In this document: positions 1 to 5,057 of the stretch, piece after piece
Layout of the letters: each line of letters starts with the position of its first letter
Numbering within the stretch: position 1 is the stretch's first letter
Assembly (NCBI GenBank): GCA_030039655.1
Contig: JASHVC010000429.1
Coordinates: 1-5,171 of the forward strand
Reading direction: 5' to 3'
DNA length: 5,171 nucleotides
Source of the DNA: Xanthobacteraceae bacterium
Lineage (GTDB): Bacteria > Pseudomonadota > Alphaproteobacteria > Rhizobiales > Xanthobacteraceae
Notes under the pieces: model-generated
What the model saw: the letters and a program-made list of their open reading frames with translations, nothing else
Told to the model about the DNA's origin: nothing
The model's database searches: none
Position numbers and translations under genes: made by a program

Positions 1-1655
1 AAACCGACGACCAGGATGCAGCCATCTCAGCTGTGCTCAACGATCTGTCCGCCGGCCGGCCAATGGATCGGCTCATCTGCGGCGACGTCGGCTTCGGCAA
101 GACCGAGATCGCGCTGCGCGCCGCTTTCATCGCGGCCATGAACGGCAAGCAGGTCGCGGTCGTGGTGCCGACCACGCTGCTGTCGCGCCAGCACTTCAAG
201 ACCTTCAGCGACCGGCTGCGCGGCTATCCGCTGCACGTCGCGCAAGCCTCGCGCCTCGTAGCGCCGAAGGAACTGATCGGGGTCAAAAGGCGCCTCGCCG
301 AAGGCGACATCGACATCGTGGTCGGCACCCACGCGCTCCTTGGCAAGACTATCAAGTTCAAGGATCTCGGCCTCATCGTCGTCGACGAGGAGCAGCATTT
401 CGGCGTCGCCCACAAGGAGAGGCTCAAGCAGCTGCGCGCCGAGGTGCACGTGCTCACGCTCACCGCCACGCCGATCCCGCGCACCTTGCAGCTCGCGCTC
501 TCCGGCGTACGCGAAATGTCGATCATCGCAACGCCGCCGGTCGATCGCCTCGCCGTGCGCACCTTCGTGTCGCCGTTCGATCCGGTGGTGGTGCGCGAGG
601 CGCTGCTGCGCGAGCGCTACCGCGGCGGCCAGACCTTTTATGTCTGCCCGCGCATCGAGGACATCGCCGGCGCCAAGGACTTCCTCGACAAGAACGTGCC
701 GGAAGTGCGCGTCGCCGTCGCGCACGGGCAGATGCCCTCGACCATGCTCGAAGACGTCATGTCGGCGTTCTACGACGGCAAGTTCGACGTGCTGCTGTCC
801 ACCGCGATCGTCGAATCCGGCCTCGACATTCCCACCGCCAACACGATCATCGTGCATCGCGCCGATATGTTCGGCCTGGCGCAGATTTATCAGCTGCGCG
901 GGCGCGTCGGCCGCTCGAAGCTTCGCGCTTATGCGCTGCTCACCCTGCCGCCGAACCGCAAGATCACGCCGCAGGCCGAGCTGCGCCTCAAGGTGCTGCA
1001 ATCCCTCGACACGCTCGGCGCCGGCTTCCAGCTCGCCTCCCACGATCTCGACATCCGCGGCGCCGGAAATCTCCTGGGCGACGAGCAGTCCGGCCACATC
1101 AAGGAAGTCGGCTACGAGCTTTATCAGCAGATGCTGGAGGAGGCGGTGATGAGCCTCAAAGCCGGCATCAGCGCGCCGGTCGCCGACAAATGGTCGCCGC
1201 AGATCACCATCGGAACGCCGGTGCTCATCCCCGAGGACTACGTCACCGACCTGCCGGTGCGGCTCTCGCTCTACCGGCGGCTCTCCGAGATCGAGGACGA
1301 TCAGGCCATCGAGGGTTTCGCCGCCGAACTCGTCGACCGCTTCGGCCCGCTGCCCGAGGAGGTCGAATATCTGCTGCAGGTGGTGGCGATCAAAACGCTC
1401 TGCCGCCGCGCCAACGTGGAGAAGATCGAAGTCGGCCCCAAGGGGGCCGTGCTGTCGTTCCGCGACAATATTTTCGCCAACCCCGACGGGCTCATTTCCT
1501 ACATCGCCAAACACGAAGCCGGCGCCCGCGTGCGGCCGGATATGAAAGTCGTATTCTTCGACGAATGGGAATCGCCGAAGGCGCGGCTGCGTGGGGCGGC
1601 TGGGATTTTGCGGGCGTTGGCGGGGATCGCGGAGCAGGGGAAGAAGGCGGCGTAA
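1..1655 (+). CDS. mfd: Transcription-repair coupling factor Mfd, C-terminal half (5' end outside window)
   Basis: Mfd is a DNA translocase that removes RNA polymerase stalled at lesions and recruits UvrA for transcription-coupled nucleotide excision repair. The open frame enters from the left edge (first full codon at 3) and gives 550 residues, about half of a typical ~1150-residue Mfd, so the UvrB-like and RNA polymerase-interacting parts lie upstream. Numbering from the first visible residue, Walker A GDVGFGKT is at 27-34, followed by the DEEQ box, TATPIPRT (motif III), and then the second RecA-like domain with TAIVESGLDIP and QLRGRVGRS (motifs V and VI). The RGAGNLLGDEQSGH block and the D7 autoinhibitory domain (from about LPVRLSLYRRL to RFGPLPEEVEYLL) complete the protein. 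All motifs look intact. It ends with TAA at 1653-1655, 7 bp from the convergent toxin gene. Its last 318 bp are duplicated downstream, so this 3' end may have been acquired by recombination. Identification is secure. Confidence 0.97.
   Translation, partial: TDDQDAAISAVLNDLSAGRPMDRLICGDVGFGKTEIALRAAFIAAMNGKQVAVVVPTTLLSRQHFKTFSDRLRGYPLHVAQASRLVAPKELIGVKRRLAEGDIDIVVGTHALLGKTIKFKDLGLIVVDEEQHFGVAHKERLKQLRAEVHVLTLTATPIPRTLQLALSGVREMSIIATPPVDRLAVRTFVSPFDPVVVREALLRERYRGGQTFYVCPRIEDIAGAKDFLDKNVPEVRVAVAHGQMPSTMLEDVMSAFYDGKFDVLLSTAIVESGLDIPTANTIIVHRADMFGLAQIYQLRGRVGRSKLRAYALLTLPPNRKITPQAELRLKVLQSLDTLGAGFQLASHDLDIRGAGNLLGDEQSGHIKEVGYELYQQMLEEAVMSLKAGISAPVADKWSPQITIGTPVLIPEDYVTDLPVRLSLYRRLSEIEDDQAIEGFAAELVDRFGPLPEEVEYLLQVVAIKTLCRRANVEKIEVGPKGAVLSFRDNIFANPDGLISYIAKHEAGARVRPDMKVVFFDEWESPKARLRGAAGILRALAGIAEQGKKAA
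1338..1655 (+). repeat. Direct repeat copy 1: functional 3' end of mfd
   Basis: This stretch encodes the last 105 residues and stop of the intact mfd. It recurs at 2318-2635 at a constant offset of 980 bp with no insertion or deletion. I count 27 mismatches in 318 bp (91.5% identity). There is a 58-bp identical tract at 1351-1408 and an 80-bp one at 1458-1537. Upstream of 1338 the two copies share nothing beyond chance. The toxin-antitoxin operon lies exactly between the two copies. Confidence 0.95.
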
Positions 1656-1662
1656 GCCTACG

Positions 1663-1950
1663 CTAAAAGTCGTCCGGCCAGCGCCGAGCGCCGTGATAAA
1701 CGCGCAAAATCTGGATGACATCGCGTTTCACGCGGTAAGGCACGATATAGGGCGTCCGTGGGATGACGAGTTCGCGCGTTCCGGGCACGCGGCCGGGGCG
1801 ACCCATATGCGGGTTATCCGGCAGCAAATGTTCGACGGCGTGAAGAATTCGTAGCGCGATCCGCCTCGCCCCAGCGGGACTCTCCTCTGCGATGTAGGCT
1901 CGGAGCGAGATGAGGTCCTCGATCGCCTCGGGCGACCAGACGACGATCAT
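1663..1950 (-). CDS. RelE/ParE superfamily toxin of a type II toxin-antitoxin module
   Basis: A 95-residue protein, the normal length for the RelE/ParE fold. It opens with MIVVWSPEAIEDL and continues through the helical hairpin typical of ParE toxins (residues ~7-40). The conserved core follows: GRPGRVPGTRELVI (50-63), TPYIVPYRV (66-74) and ILRVYHGARRWP (81-92). Family members poison either DNA gyrase (ParE type) or translation (RelE type). The C-terminal HGARRWP ending resembles the ParE-like branch, but the target cannot be read from sequence. The ATG at 1948-1950 overlaps the antitoxin stop (1947-1949) in an ATGA arrangement, implying translational coupling in an antitoxin-first operon. 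The gene converges on mfd, with 7 bp between the two stop codons and so no room for an independent terminator. No truncation or frameshift is seen. Confidence 0.92.
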   Translation of the reverse strand: MIVVWSPEAIEDLISLRAYIAEESPAGARRIALRILHAVEHLLPDNPHMGRPGRVPGTRELVIPRTPYIVPYRVKRDVIQILRVYHGARRWPDDF

Positions 1951-2219
1951 GTGGCCGATCGTTTGGGAGCCGGTCGCTCACGCTTGCGACCCCAGGAATT
2001 GACCCAGTCCCTGACGTCTTTGTGGGAAACGCCCTCGCCGCGGTCAAGCGACGCAATTGCGCGCTTGACGCCCGCGACCTGCCACTCGTTCACGTCAAGA
2101 TACTCATTGAGTGCTTCGGCAGTGAGAAACGAGCGCGTGCGGCCGGTGCTCTTGGCCAGCTTCTCCAGGCGTTTCTTGACCTGGGTCTCAACGCGGACGG
2201 TGAAGGTCGTCGACGGCAC
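1947..2219 (-). CDS. CopG-like ribbon-helix-helix antitoxin
   Basis: A 90-residue protein, the expected size for a RHH antitoxin. Residues 4-10 (TTFTVRV) form the DNA-contacting beta strand. Residues ~11-24 and 29-45 form the two helices, linked by the short turn at STGRTRS, which is the CopG/ParD/MetJ architecture. The tail (about 46-90, with GEGVSHKDVRDWV and a basic Pro-rich end) would wrap and neutralise the toxin. The likely start is the GTG at 2217-2219, because an AGAGGA Shine-Dalgarno sits 7 nt upstream and no better start lies inside the strand-forming segment. It is the first gene of a two-gene operon with the toxin and probably represses that operon by binding palindromes at 2232-2266. 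It lies between the two copies of the mfd 3' end, as expected for cargo carried in with a replacement gene end. Confidence 0.9.
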   Translation of the reverse strand: MPSTTFTVRVETQVKKRLEKLAKSTGRTRSFLTAEALNEYLDVNEWQVAGVKRAIASLDRGEGVSHKDVRDWVNSWGRKRERPAPKRSAT

Positions 2220-2231
2220 GATCTAATCCTC

Positions 2232-2276
2232 TGTGTTAGAATGTACACATCGTAGCACACCTGTGCCCATTCACAA
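2232..2276 (-). promoter_or_regulatory. Promoter/operator of the toxin-antitoxin operon (predicted)
   Basis: On the minus strand a -35-like TTGTGA (plus-strand 2271-2276) and a -10-like TACGAT (2249-2254) are separated by 16 bp, each matching 4 of 6 consensus bases. The spacer contains an inverted repeat GCACA-CC-TGTGC (2255-2266). A second one, TGTGT-N8-ACACA (2232-2249), overlaps the -10 and start region and contains TGTACA. RHH antitoxins usually bind short paired palindromes over their own promoter, so these are the natural candidate operators. No expression evidence exists in the sequence. Confidence 0.5.
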
Positions 2277-2288
2277 CATGAATTGCCT

Positions 2289-2305
2289 TGCTCCCAGAGG
2301 GAGCA
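2289..2305. repeat. Perfect 7-bp hairpin TGCTCCC-AGA-GGGAGCA
   Basis: A 17-nt inverted repeat with a 3-nt loop lies between the toxin-antitoxin promoter and the breakpoint of the second mfd copy. No T-run follows on the plus strand, so an intrinsic terminator is not clearly supported. It could be a remnant of the element boundary. Its function is unknown. Confidence 0.5.
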
Positions 2306-2312
2306 TCGCGCA

Positions 2313-2324
2313 CGAAGCGCTTCG
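2313..2324. repeat. 12-bp perfect palindrome at the mfd-duplication breakpoint
   Basis: CGAAGCGCTTCG is a perfect palindrome whose centre is within a base or so of where similarity to the intact mfd begins (2318). The intact copy reads CGACCGCTTCGG at the equivalent place and lacks the palindrome. It may mark the recombination junction or be coincidental. Confidence 0.6.
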
Positions 2325-2635
2325 GCCCGTTGCCCGAGGAGGTCGAATATCTGCTGCAGGTGGTGGCGATCAAAACGCTCTGCCGCCGTGCGAACGTCGA
2401 GTAGATCGAAGTTGGCCCCAAGGGCGCGGTGCTGTCATTCCGCGACAATATTTTCGCCAACCCCGACGGGCTCATTTCCTACATCGCCAAACACGAAGCC
2501 GGCGCCCGCGTGCGGCCCGATATGAAGGTCGTGTTTTTCGACGAGTGGGAATCACCAAAGGCGCGCTTGCGCGGGGCTGCGGGGATTTTGCGGGCGCTGG
2601 CCGGGATTGCGGAGAAGGGGAAGAAAGCGGCGTAG
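2318..2635 (+). pseudogene. Truncated second copy of the mfd 3' end (direct repeat copy 2)
   Basis: This matches the last 318 bp of the intact mfd (1338-1655) at a fixed 980-bp offset. It would encode the segment from RFGPLPEEVEYLL to the C terminus, but the Lys codon AAG (1422-1424 in the intact gene) is TAG here (2402-2404). The breakpoint at 2318 leaves no start, ATPase or translocase domain. Apart from that nonsense change, the only protein difference is Gln to Lys near the end (codon 2615-2617). The 24 synonymous sense substitutions show it evolved as a functional mfd until recently. It is probably the displaced resident 3' end, left behind when a foreign mfd 3' end plus the toxin-antitoxin operon was inserted. 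A short frame from a GTG at 2429 spans the remainder but is not a convincing gene. Confidence 0.93.
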
Positions 2636-2695
2636 TGGGCGTCAGGATTAGCCACACTGTCGTCTACTGCATTGATTGCGCGTTCTCGTGCGATA

Positions 2696-2715
2696 GTTGC
2701 TGATAAACTAGCAAC
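2696..2715. promoter_or_regulatory. Inverted repeat upstream of the SLOG gene, possible operator
   Basis: GTTGCT (2696-2701) and AGCAAC (2710-2715) form perfect 6-bp arms around an AT-rich 8-nt centre (GATAAACT), about 70 bp before the SLOG start. It lies in the 150-bp gap after the broken mfd copy (2636-2785), where the promoter of the SLOG gene must be. I could not place a convincing -35/-10 pair there, so this is a candidate regulator site only. Confidence 0.3.
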
Positions 2716-2785
2716 ACGCTCCGCTTGCAGCGCTTAAAGAAGTGCAATAAGTTCCTCGGGCCTGCATGCATCTTTGGGGCCGTTT

Positions 2786-3865
2786 ATGCGCATTTATTTT
2801 GTAGGATCCTCTCCGAAGGAATCGAGCGCAGAAGAAAAGGAACGCTACAAGCGCGCTTGCCATGAAATAGGGAAATATTTTGCTTCTTTAGGTCATGAAT
2901 TTGTGATCGGGTCGATTTCACCTGGCACTGCAGACTATTACATCGCAGAAGGGATAAAAACCTTCAAAAAAGAAAACAGTCACGCAAGAATTCACTTGGA
3001 TGTTATTACAAGAGAAGATCATGCAATTCAAGGAACCGAACTGGAAAGCGTCCTACCAAAAGACACGTTTGTTCTTAGAACGATCACCGTCCCCGGTACT
3101 AATAACCACGCACGACTGATTTCTGGCCTAGAGCATTCCGATGTGGTCCTTCTTTTGGGCGGCGGAAGCGGAACGTTGACGACAGGAATCGCTGCTCTCG
3201 CCATGAAGCGACCAACCTTAGCGTTGCCCCAATTCGGCGGCGCGGCGAAGCAGATTTGGGATATTTTAGTGGAGCACTATGCAAGAGGACCGTTTAGTCA
3301 CCAGGACATTCAACGCCTGCAAGCAATATGGAGTGAAGAGTCGCCTCGTCATATCGGATTGGCGCTAAAGAAGATTTGGAGAAATAACCCCTTCAGTCAG
3401 AGAATCGAGTTGAATCAAGCGCTATTGGCGGCGCTGTCGCTTGTCTTTACTTTTGCTTGGATAGCTGTGTTTACTGCATCGAAACACTCTCCAAGCATGG
3501 TTGCTTCGGCCTTCTTTTTGCTTACCGGCCTTGCGGCTGCTCTCGGCTCTACGACAAGAAATATTGTTCGCTGCTATTTTGACTTGGAGGAGAGGTTCTC
3601 GTTCGGCCGGTTCATCACGGAATTTGTCTTGGGATTAGTTGTGGTATTCATCCTATTCTTGGTATTCCAACTAGGAGGGGTTGTGGTTTCCGGCAAAACA
3701 CTTTCGTTCGAAGACATGACTGATTCGGCACAGTTTCAGCGCGTAGTTGTTGGGATGAGCTTGGTGGGTTTCGCGGCATCATACCTTATTGAGAACTCGC
3801 TTGAGCGTCTGAGGTCCAGGTTAACAACCGTTTTGAATGAGACGATACAATCGCCAAACATGTAA
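2786..3865 (+). CDS. SLOG-domain protein with C-terminal multi-helix membrane domain
   Basis: A 359-residue protein in two parts. Residues 1 to ~195 form a Rossmann-like SLOG (SMF/DprA-LOG superfamily) domain: MRIYFVGSSP opens with a beta strand and nucleotide-binding loop, and VLLLGGGSGTLTT (121-133) matches the phosphate-binding PGGxGTxxE motif of LOG proteins. The LOG glutamate is replaced by Thr133, which suggests ligand binding rather than LOG phosphoribohydrolase activity. About four hydrophobic helices follow (~211-229, 236-253, 277-298 and 319-334), then a short charged tail. The ATG at 2786 is preferred over an in-frame TTG at 2774 because SLOG domains normally start at this strand; GGGG at 2776-2779 is a weak Shine-Dalgarno. 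The gene is visibly AT-richer than mfd, suggesting transfer. In the proposed conflict networks SLOG domains sense or bind nucleotide-derived ligands and pair with membrane effectors. The convergent SLATT gene at 4185-4739 fits that, but partnership and ligand are inferred. Confidence 0.85.
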   Translation: MRIYFVGSSPKESSAEEKERYKRACHEIGKYFASLGHEFVIGSISPGTADYYIAEGIKTFKKENSHARIHLDVITREDHAIQGTELESVLPKDTFVLRTITVPGTNNHARLISGLEHSDVVLLLGGGSGTLTTGIAALAMKRPTLALPQFGGAAKQIWDILVEHYARGPFSHQDIQRLQAIWSEESPRHIGLALKKIWRNNPFSQRIELNQALLAALSLVFTFAWIAVFTASKHSPSMVASAFFLLTGLAAALGSTTRNIVRCYFDLEERFSFGRFITEFVLGLVVVFILFLVFQLGGVVVSGKTLSFEDMTDSAQFQRVVVGMSLVGFAASYLIENSLERLRSRLTTVLNETIQSPNM

Positions 3866-3883
3866 CTGGGTCGGAGGGCCGCC

Positions 3884-4032
3884 TTGAGCTTCGAAGACGC
3901 CAAGAAGGCGGTGCTCGCCAAAGCTTTCAGGAATTCGCTGCGCGGCAGCGACAGAGACGCCTGCTCGATCTGAGGGGCGAGCTCGAATGGGACTCATCGT
4001 ATGATTACAAGATTGAGAGAGCGCGTGATTGA
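3884..4032 (+). pseudogene. Remnant of a VapB-type antitoxin gene (frameshifted, 5' end missing)
   Basis: Two overlapping frames together rebuild the C-terminal two thirds of a small VapB antitoxin. The frame at 3884-3925 gives LSFEDAKKAVLAKA. After a net one-base loss near 3923-3928, the next frame runs to TGA at 4030-4032 and gives FQEFAARQRQRRLL, then a tail with WDSSYDYKIERAR. From memory this matches the family pattern KKAAVTKALQEFIARR...RRLLDLFGKLEWD..YDYKAERSR. The N-terminal part and start are absent, and the similarity begins within about 20 bp of the SLOG stop codon. An ATGTTCGTTGAT just after the stop resembles the usual first codons of vapC (Met-x-Val-Asp), but no PIN domain follows in any frame. 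The gene is dead and the locus probably once held another toxin-antitoxin pair. Family assignment is moderately strong; the exact limits are not. Confidence 0.7.
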
Positions 4033-4184
4033 ACATGTTCGTTGATTGCCGGTTCGAGCCCTGCAACGAACAAATGGTTTTCCGTCGCCTGAGGTGCTTG
4101 CGCGAAGCCTCGGGAGCCGGGCTTCATCCATCGAGCGCCGATTAGCGGCCGGCTCGAGGTGAGGTATTGTGAGCCGCCGCCTTG
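4033..4184. other. Spacer between the vapB remnant and the SLATT gene, no gene recognised
   Basis: Apart from the hairpin at 4036-4072, nothing coding is supported. I read the plus-strand frames looking for a vapC PIN domain and found only short stop-interrupted peptides. As both flanking intact genes converge here, transcription terminators are expected, but no clear GC-stem plus T-run is visible. Confidence 0.5.
4036..4072 (+). other. 9-bp inverted repeat with a tRNA T-arm-like interior
   Basis: TGTTCGTTG (4036-4044) pairs perfectly with CAACGAACA (4064-4072). Inside, GCCGG-TTCGAGC-CCTGC (4048-4064) has the consensus T-loop G-TTCRANY-C, with a T-stem that has one mismatch. Read as a tRNA remnant, GTTCGTT/AACGAAC would be the 7-bp acceptor stem with G1-C72, but the D and anticodon arms are missing and no CCA follows. 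It could equally be a chance hairpin. It is not a functional tRNA gene. Confidence 0.25.
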
Positions 4185-4739
4185 TCACGACATTTTCGCC
4201 GGAGTCGGTGAGTCTGCACTTCGCGTGCTTTCAGTTTGCGCGGGCGTTTCTCGGTTTGCTTTATCCCAATGGCGATCCGGGACACTCGGCGTATCCTCGC
4301 CCAATTTCGTGAGATCCCGGTGGAGTTTTTCCAGTGCCGTCAACGCGTCTGTTCGCTGATCTTCGCCAACGTGCTGGAACCGAAGTATGAATATCTCAAA
4401 TTCTCGCCTCATAGAGGAATAGCTGGCGCCTGCCGATTTATGTTTTTCTGCTCGTTCCGAAAAATTCAATAACGTTTGAAGAGCAGACAGAAACGCAGCC
4501 ACCATTGCAATCATTCCTGCCGCGATCTTCCAAAATGTGTCAGGGTTATTTTGCAACGTTGCAAATATGGTAGTACCTACAACTGTAGCGCCTATCAGCG
4601 CCGGAATTCCTAATAGAAGATGTTTTCGGCGTAACTCGTCGGAACTTAAATACTGTGCGCGCGCAACTACCTCGCAGTTCCTGCGATAGAGTTCAGCGCT
4701 AGTAATGATGTCAGCGAGTGCCGCGAGGGGTGATGTCAC
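4185..4739 (-). CDS. SLATT-domain two-transmembrane protein (predicted membrane effector)
   Basis: A 184-residue protein. After a polar N-terminal helix (1-40, with YRRNCEVVARAQY), two hydrophobic helices at ~41-61 and ~70-90 are followed by the SLATT hallmark at 92-112: NFSERAEKHKSAG, then ASYSSMRRE. This is the conserved Phe-x-x-x-Ala/Glu-x-His-x-x-Ala-x-x-Tyr segment leading into a long cytoplasmic helix. The tail after ~148 is Pro/Ser/Thr-rich and probably disordered. SLATT stands for SMODS- and SLOG-associating two-TM effector, proposed to form membrane pores that kill or arrest the cell when a nucleotide-signal partner is triggered. The GTG at 4737-4739 is chosen because AAGAAGG (plus-strand 4745-4751) lies 5 nt upstream. 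It faces the SLOG gene tail to tail rather than sharing an operon, so each needs its own promoter. Base composition is lower in GC than mfd. Family call is good; effector function is inferred. Confidence 0.85.
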   Translation of the reverse strand: MTSPLAALADIITSAELYRRNCEVVARAQYLSSDELRRKHLLLGIPALIGATVVGTTIFATLQNNPDTFWKIAAGMIAMVAAFLSALQTLLNFSERAEKHKSAGASYSSMRREFEIFILRFQHVGEDQRTDALTALEKLHRDLTKLGEDTPSVPDRHWDKANRETPAQTESTRSADSPTPAKMS

Positions 4740-4796
4740 TGCGCCCTTCTTTGCTGGCTACAGTTCCTGGCTGAGCGTCGCCTGATCCAACTCTAT

Positions 4797-4823
4797 AGAA
4801 TACTACCGGTGATTGAATAGCAA
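4797..4823 (-). promoter_or_regulatory. Possible promoter of the SLATT gene
   Basis: On the minus strand TTGCTA (plus-strand 4818-4823) and TATTCT (4797-4802) are spaced by 15 bp, each matching 4 of 6 consensus bases, about 60 bp before the GTG start. The spacing is short, so this is a weak call. Confidence 0.25.
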
Positions 4824-4942
4824 GCTTGAATGTCCTGGCGATCGTTATGCGACCAGCAACCGAGGATCGAGCGCGAAGCGTTGTGTCTACGTTTTGGCAG
4901 CAGAAAAAACTGCTTGGACCTCGCTGCGGTCAACCCGCCGCC

Positions 4943-4988
4943 GTCATTGCCGGGCTTGTCCCGGCCGTCCACGACTTCCGTCCATGAC
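4943..4988. repeat. REP-like intergenic palindrome typical of Bradyrhizobium-type genomes
   Basis: The core is GCCGGG-CTTGT-CCCGGC (4949-4965), a perfect 6-bp stem with a 5-nt loop. Outer arms GTCAT (4943-4947) and ATGAC (4984-4988) may extend it. Within the right flank a 13-bp unit beginning CCGTCCA occurs twice in tandem (4965 and 4978, 10/13 identical). Dispersed repeats of this look (CGTCATTGCCGGGCTTG...) are very common between genes in Bradyrhizobiaceae. It points to the host lineage. Confidence 0.7.
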
Positions 4989-5047
4989 CCTGGTTGTGTA
5001 AAAACGCGTGGCCTGTGATTCACTCCGCACAGTGATTCTGCTGCTGT

Positions 5048-5052
5048 GGAGG
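5048..5052 (+). promoter_or_regulatory. Shine-Dalgarno of the transposase
   Basis: GGAGG lies 5 nt before the ATG at 5058-5060, a strong site that fixes the start. A small inverted repeat TCACT-CCGCAC-AGTGA lies just upstream (about 5020-5035). Confidence 0.7.
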
Positions 5053-5057
5053 ATTGT

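Larger units (their letters stand above)
4740..5057. other. Intergenic region between the SLATT gene and the transposase gene
   Basis: No real gene is supported in these 318 bp. The region holds the SLATT Shine-Dalgarno and possible promoter (4745-4823), a small stem AGCAG-A6-CTGCT (4899-4914), a REP-like palindrome (4943-4988) and, from roughly 4990, the untranslated left end of the insertion sequence. The overlapping minus-strand frame is a by-product of the palindrome: it contains the VVDGRDKPGNDG peptide that such repeats produce in this group of bacteria. Confidence 0.6.

Noticed and set aside
340..1149. 269-codon open frame on the plus strand within mfd
   Set aside because: It is an out-of-frame reading of mfd with a Ser/Arg/Ala/Cys-rich composition typical of frame-shifted GC-rich coding DNA.
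27..1721. Long (564-codon) open frame antisense to mfd
   Set aside because: It is a shadow of a GC-rich gene: low-complexity, rich in Arg, Ala, Gly, Asp and Glu, with no recognisable domain, and it lies entirely opposite a conserved mfd frame.
1951..2255. Plus-strand frames opposite the antitoxin gene
   Set aside because: They show no family resemblance, whereas the minus strand encodes a clear RHH antitoxin coupled to a toxin.
2429..2635. Possible 68-residue protein from a GTG inside the second mfd copy
   Set aside because: It is the in-frame tail of the broken mfd after the TAG, without a convincing ribosome binding site; better described as pseudogene.
2233..2703. 156-codon plus-strand frame across the mfd fragment
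   Set aside because: It reads the truncated mfd copy out of frame; the same peptide block occurs out of frame in the intact mfd (1190-1666).
3866..4184. A functional vapC or other complete small gene after the vapB remnant
   Set aside because: All plus-strand frames are short and stop-interrupted, and no PIN-domain acidic motifs were found beyond a possible Met-x-Val-Asp start.
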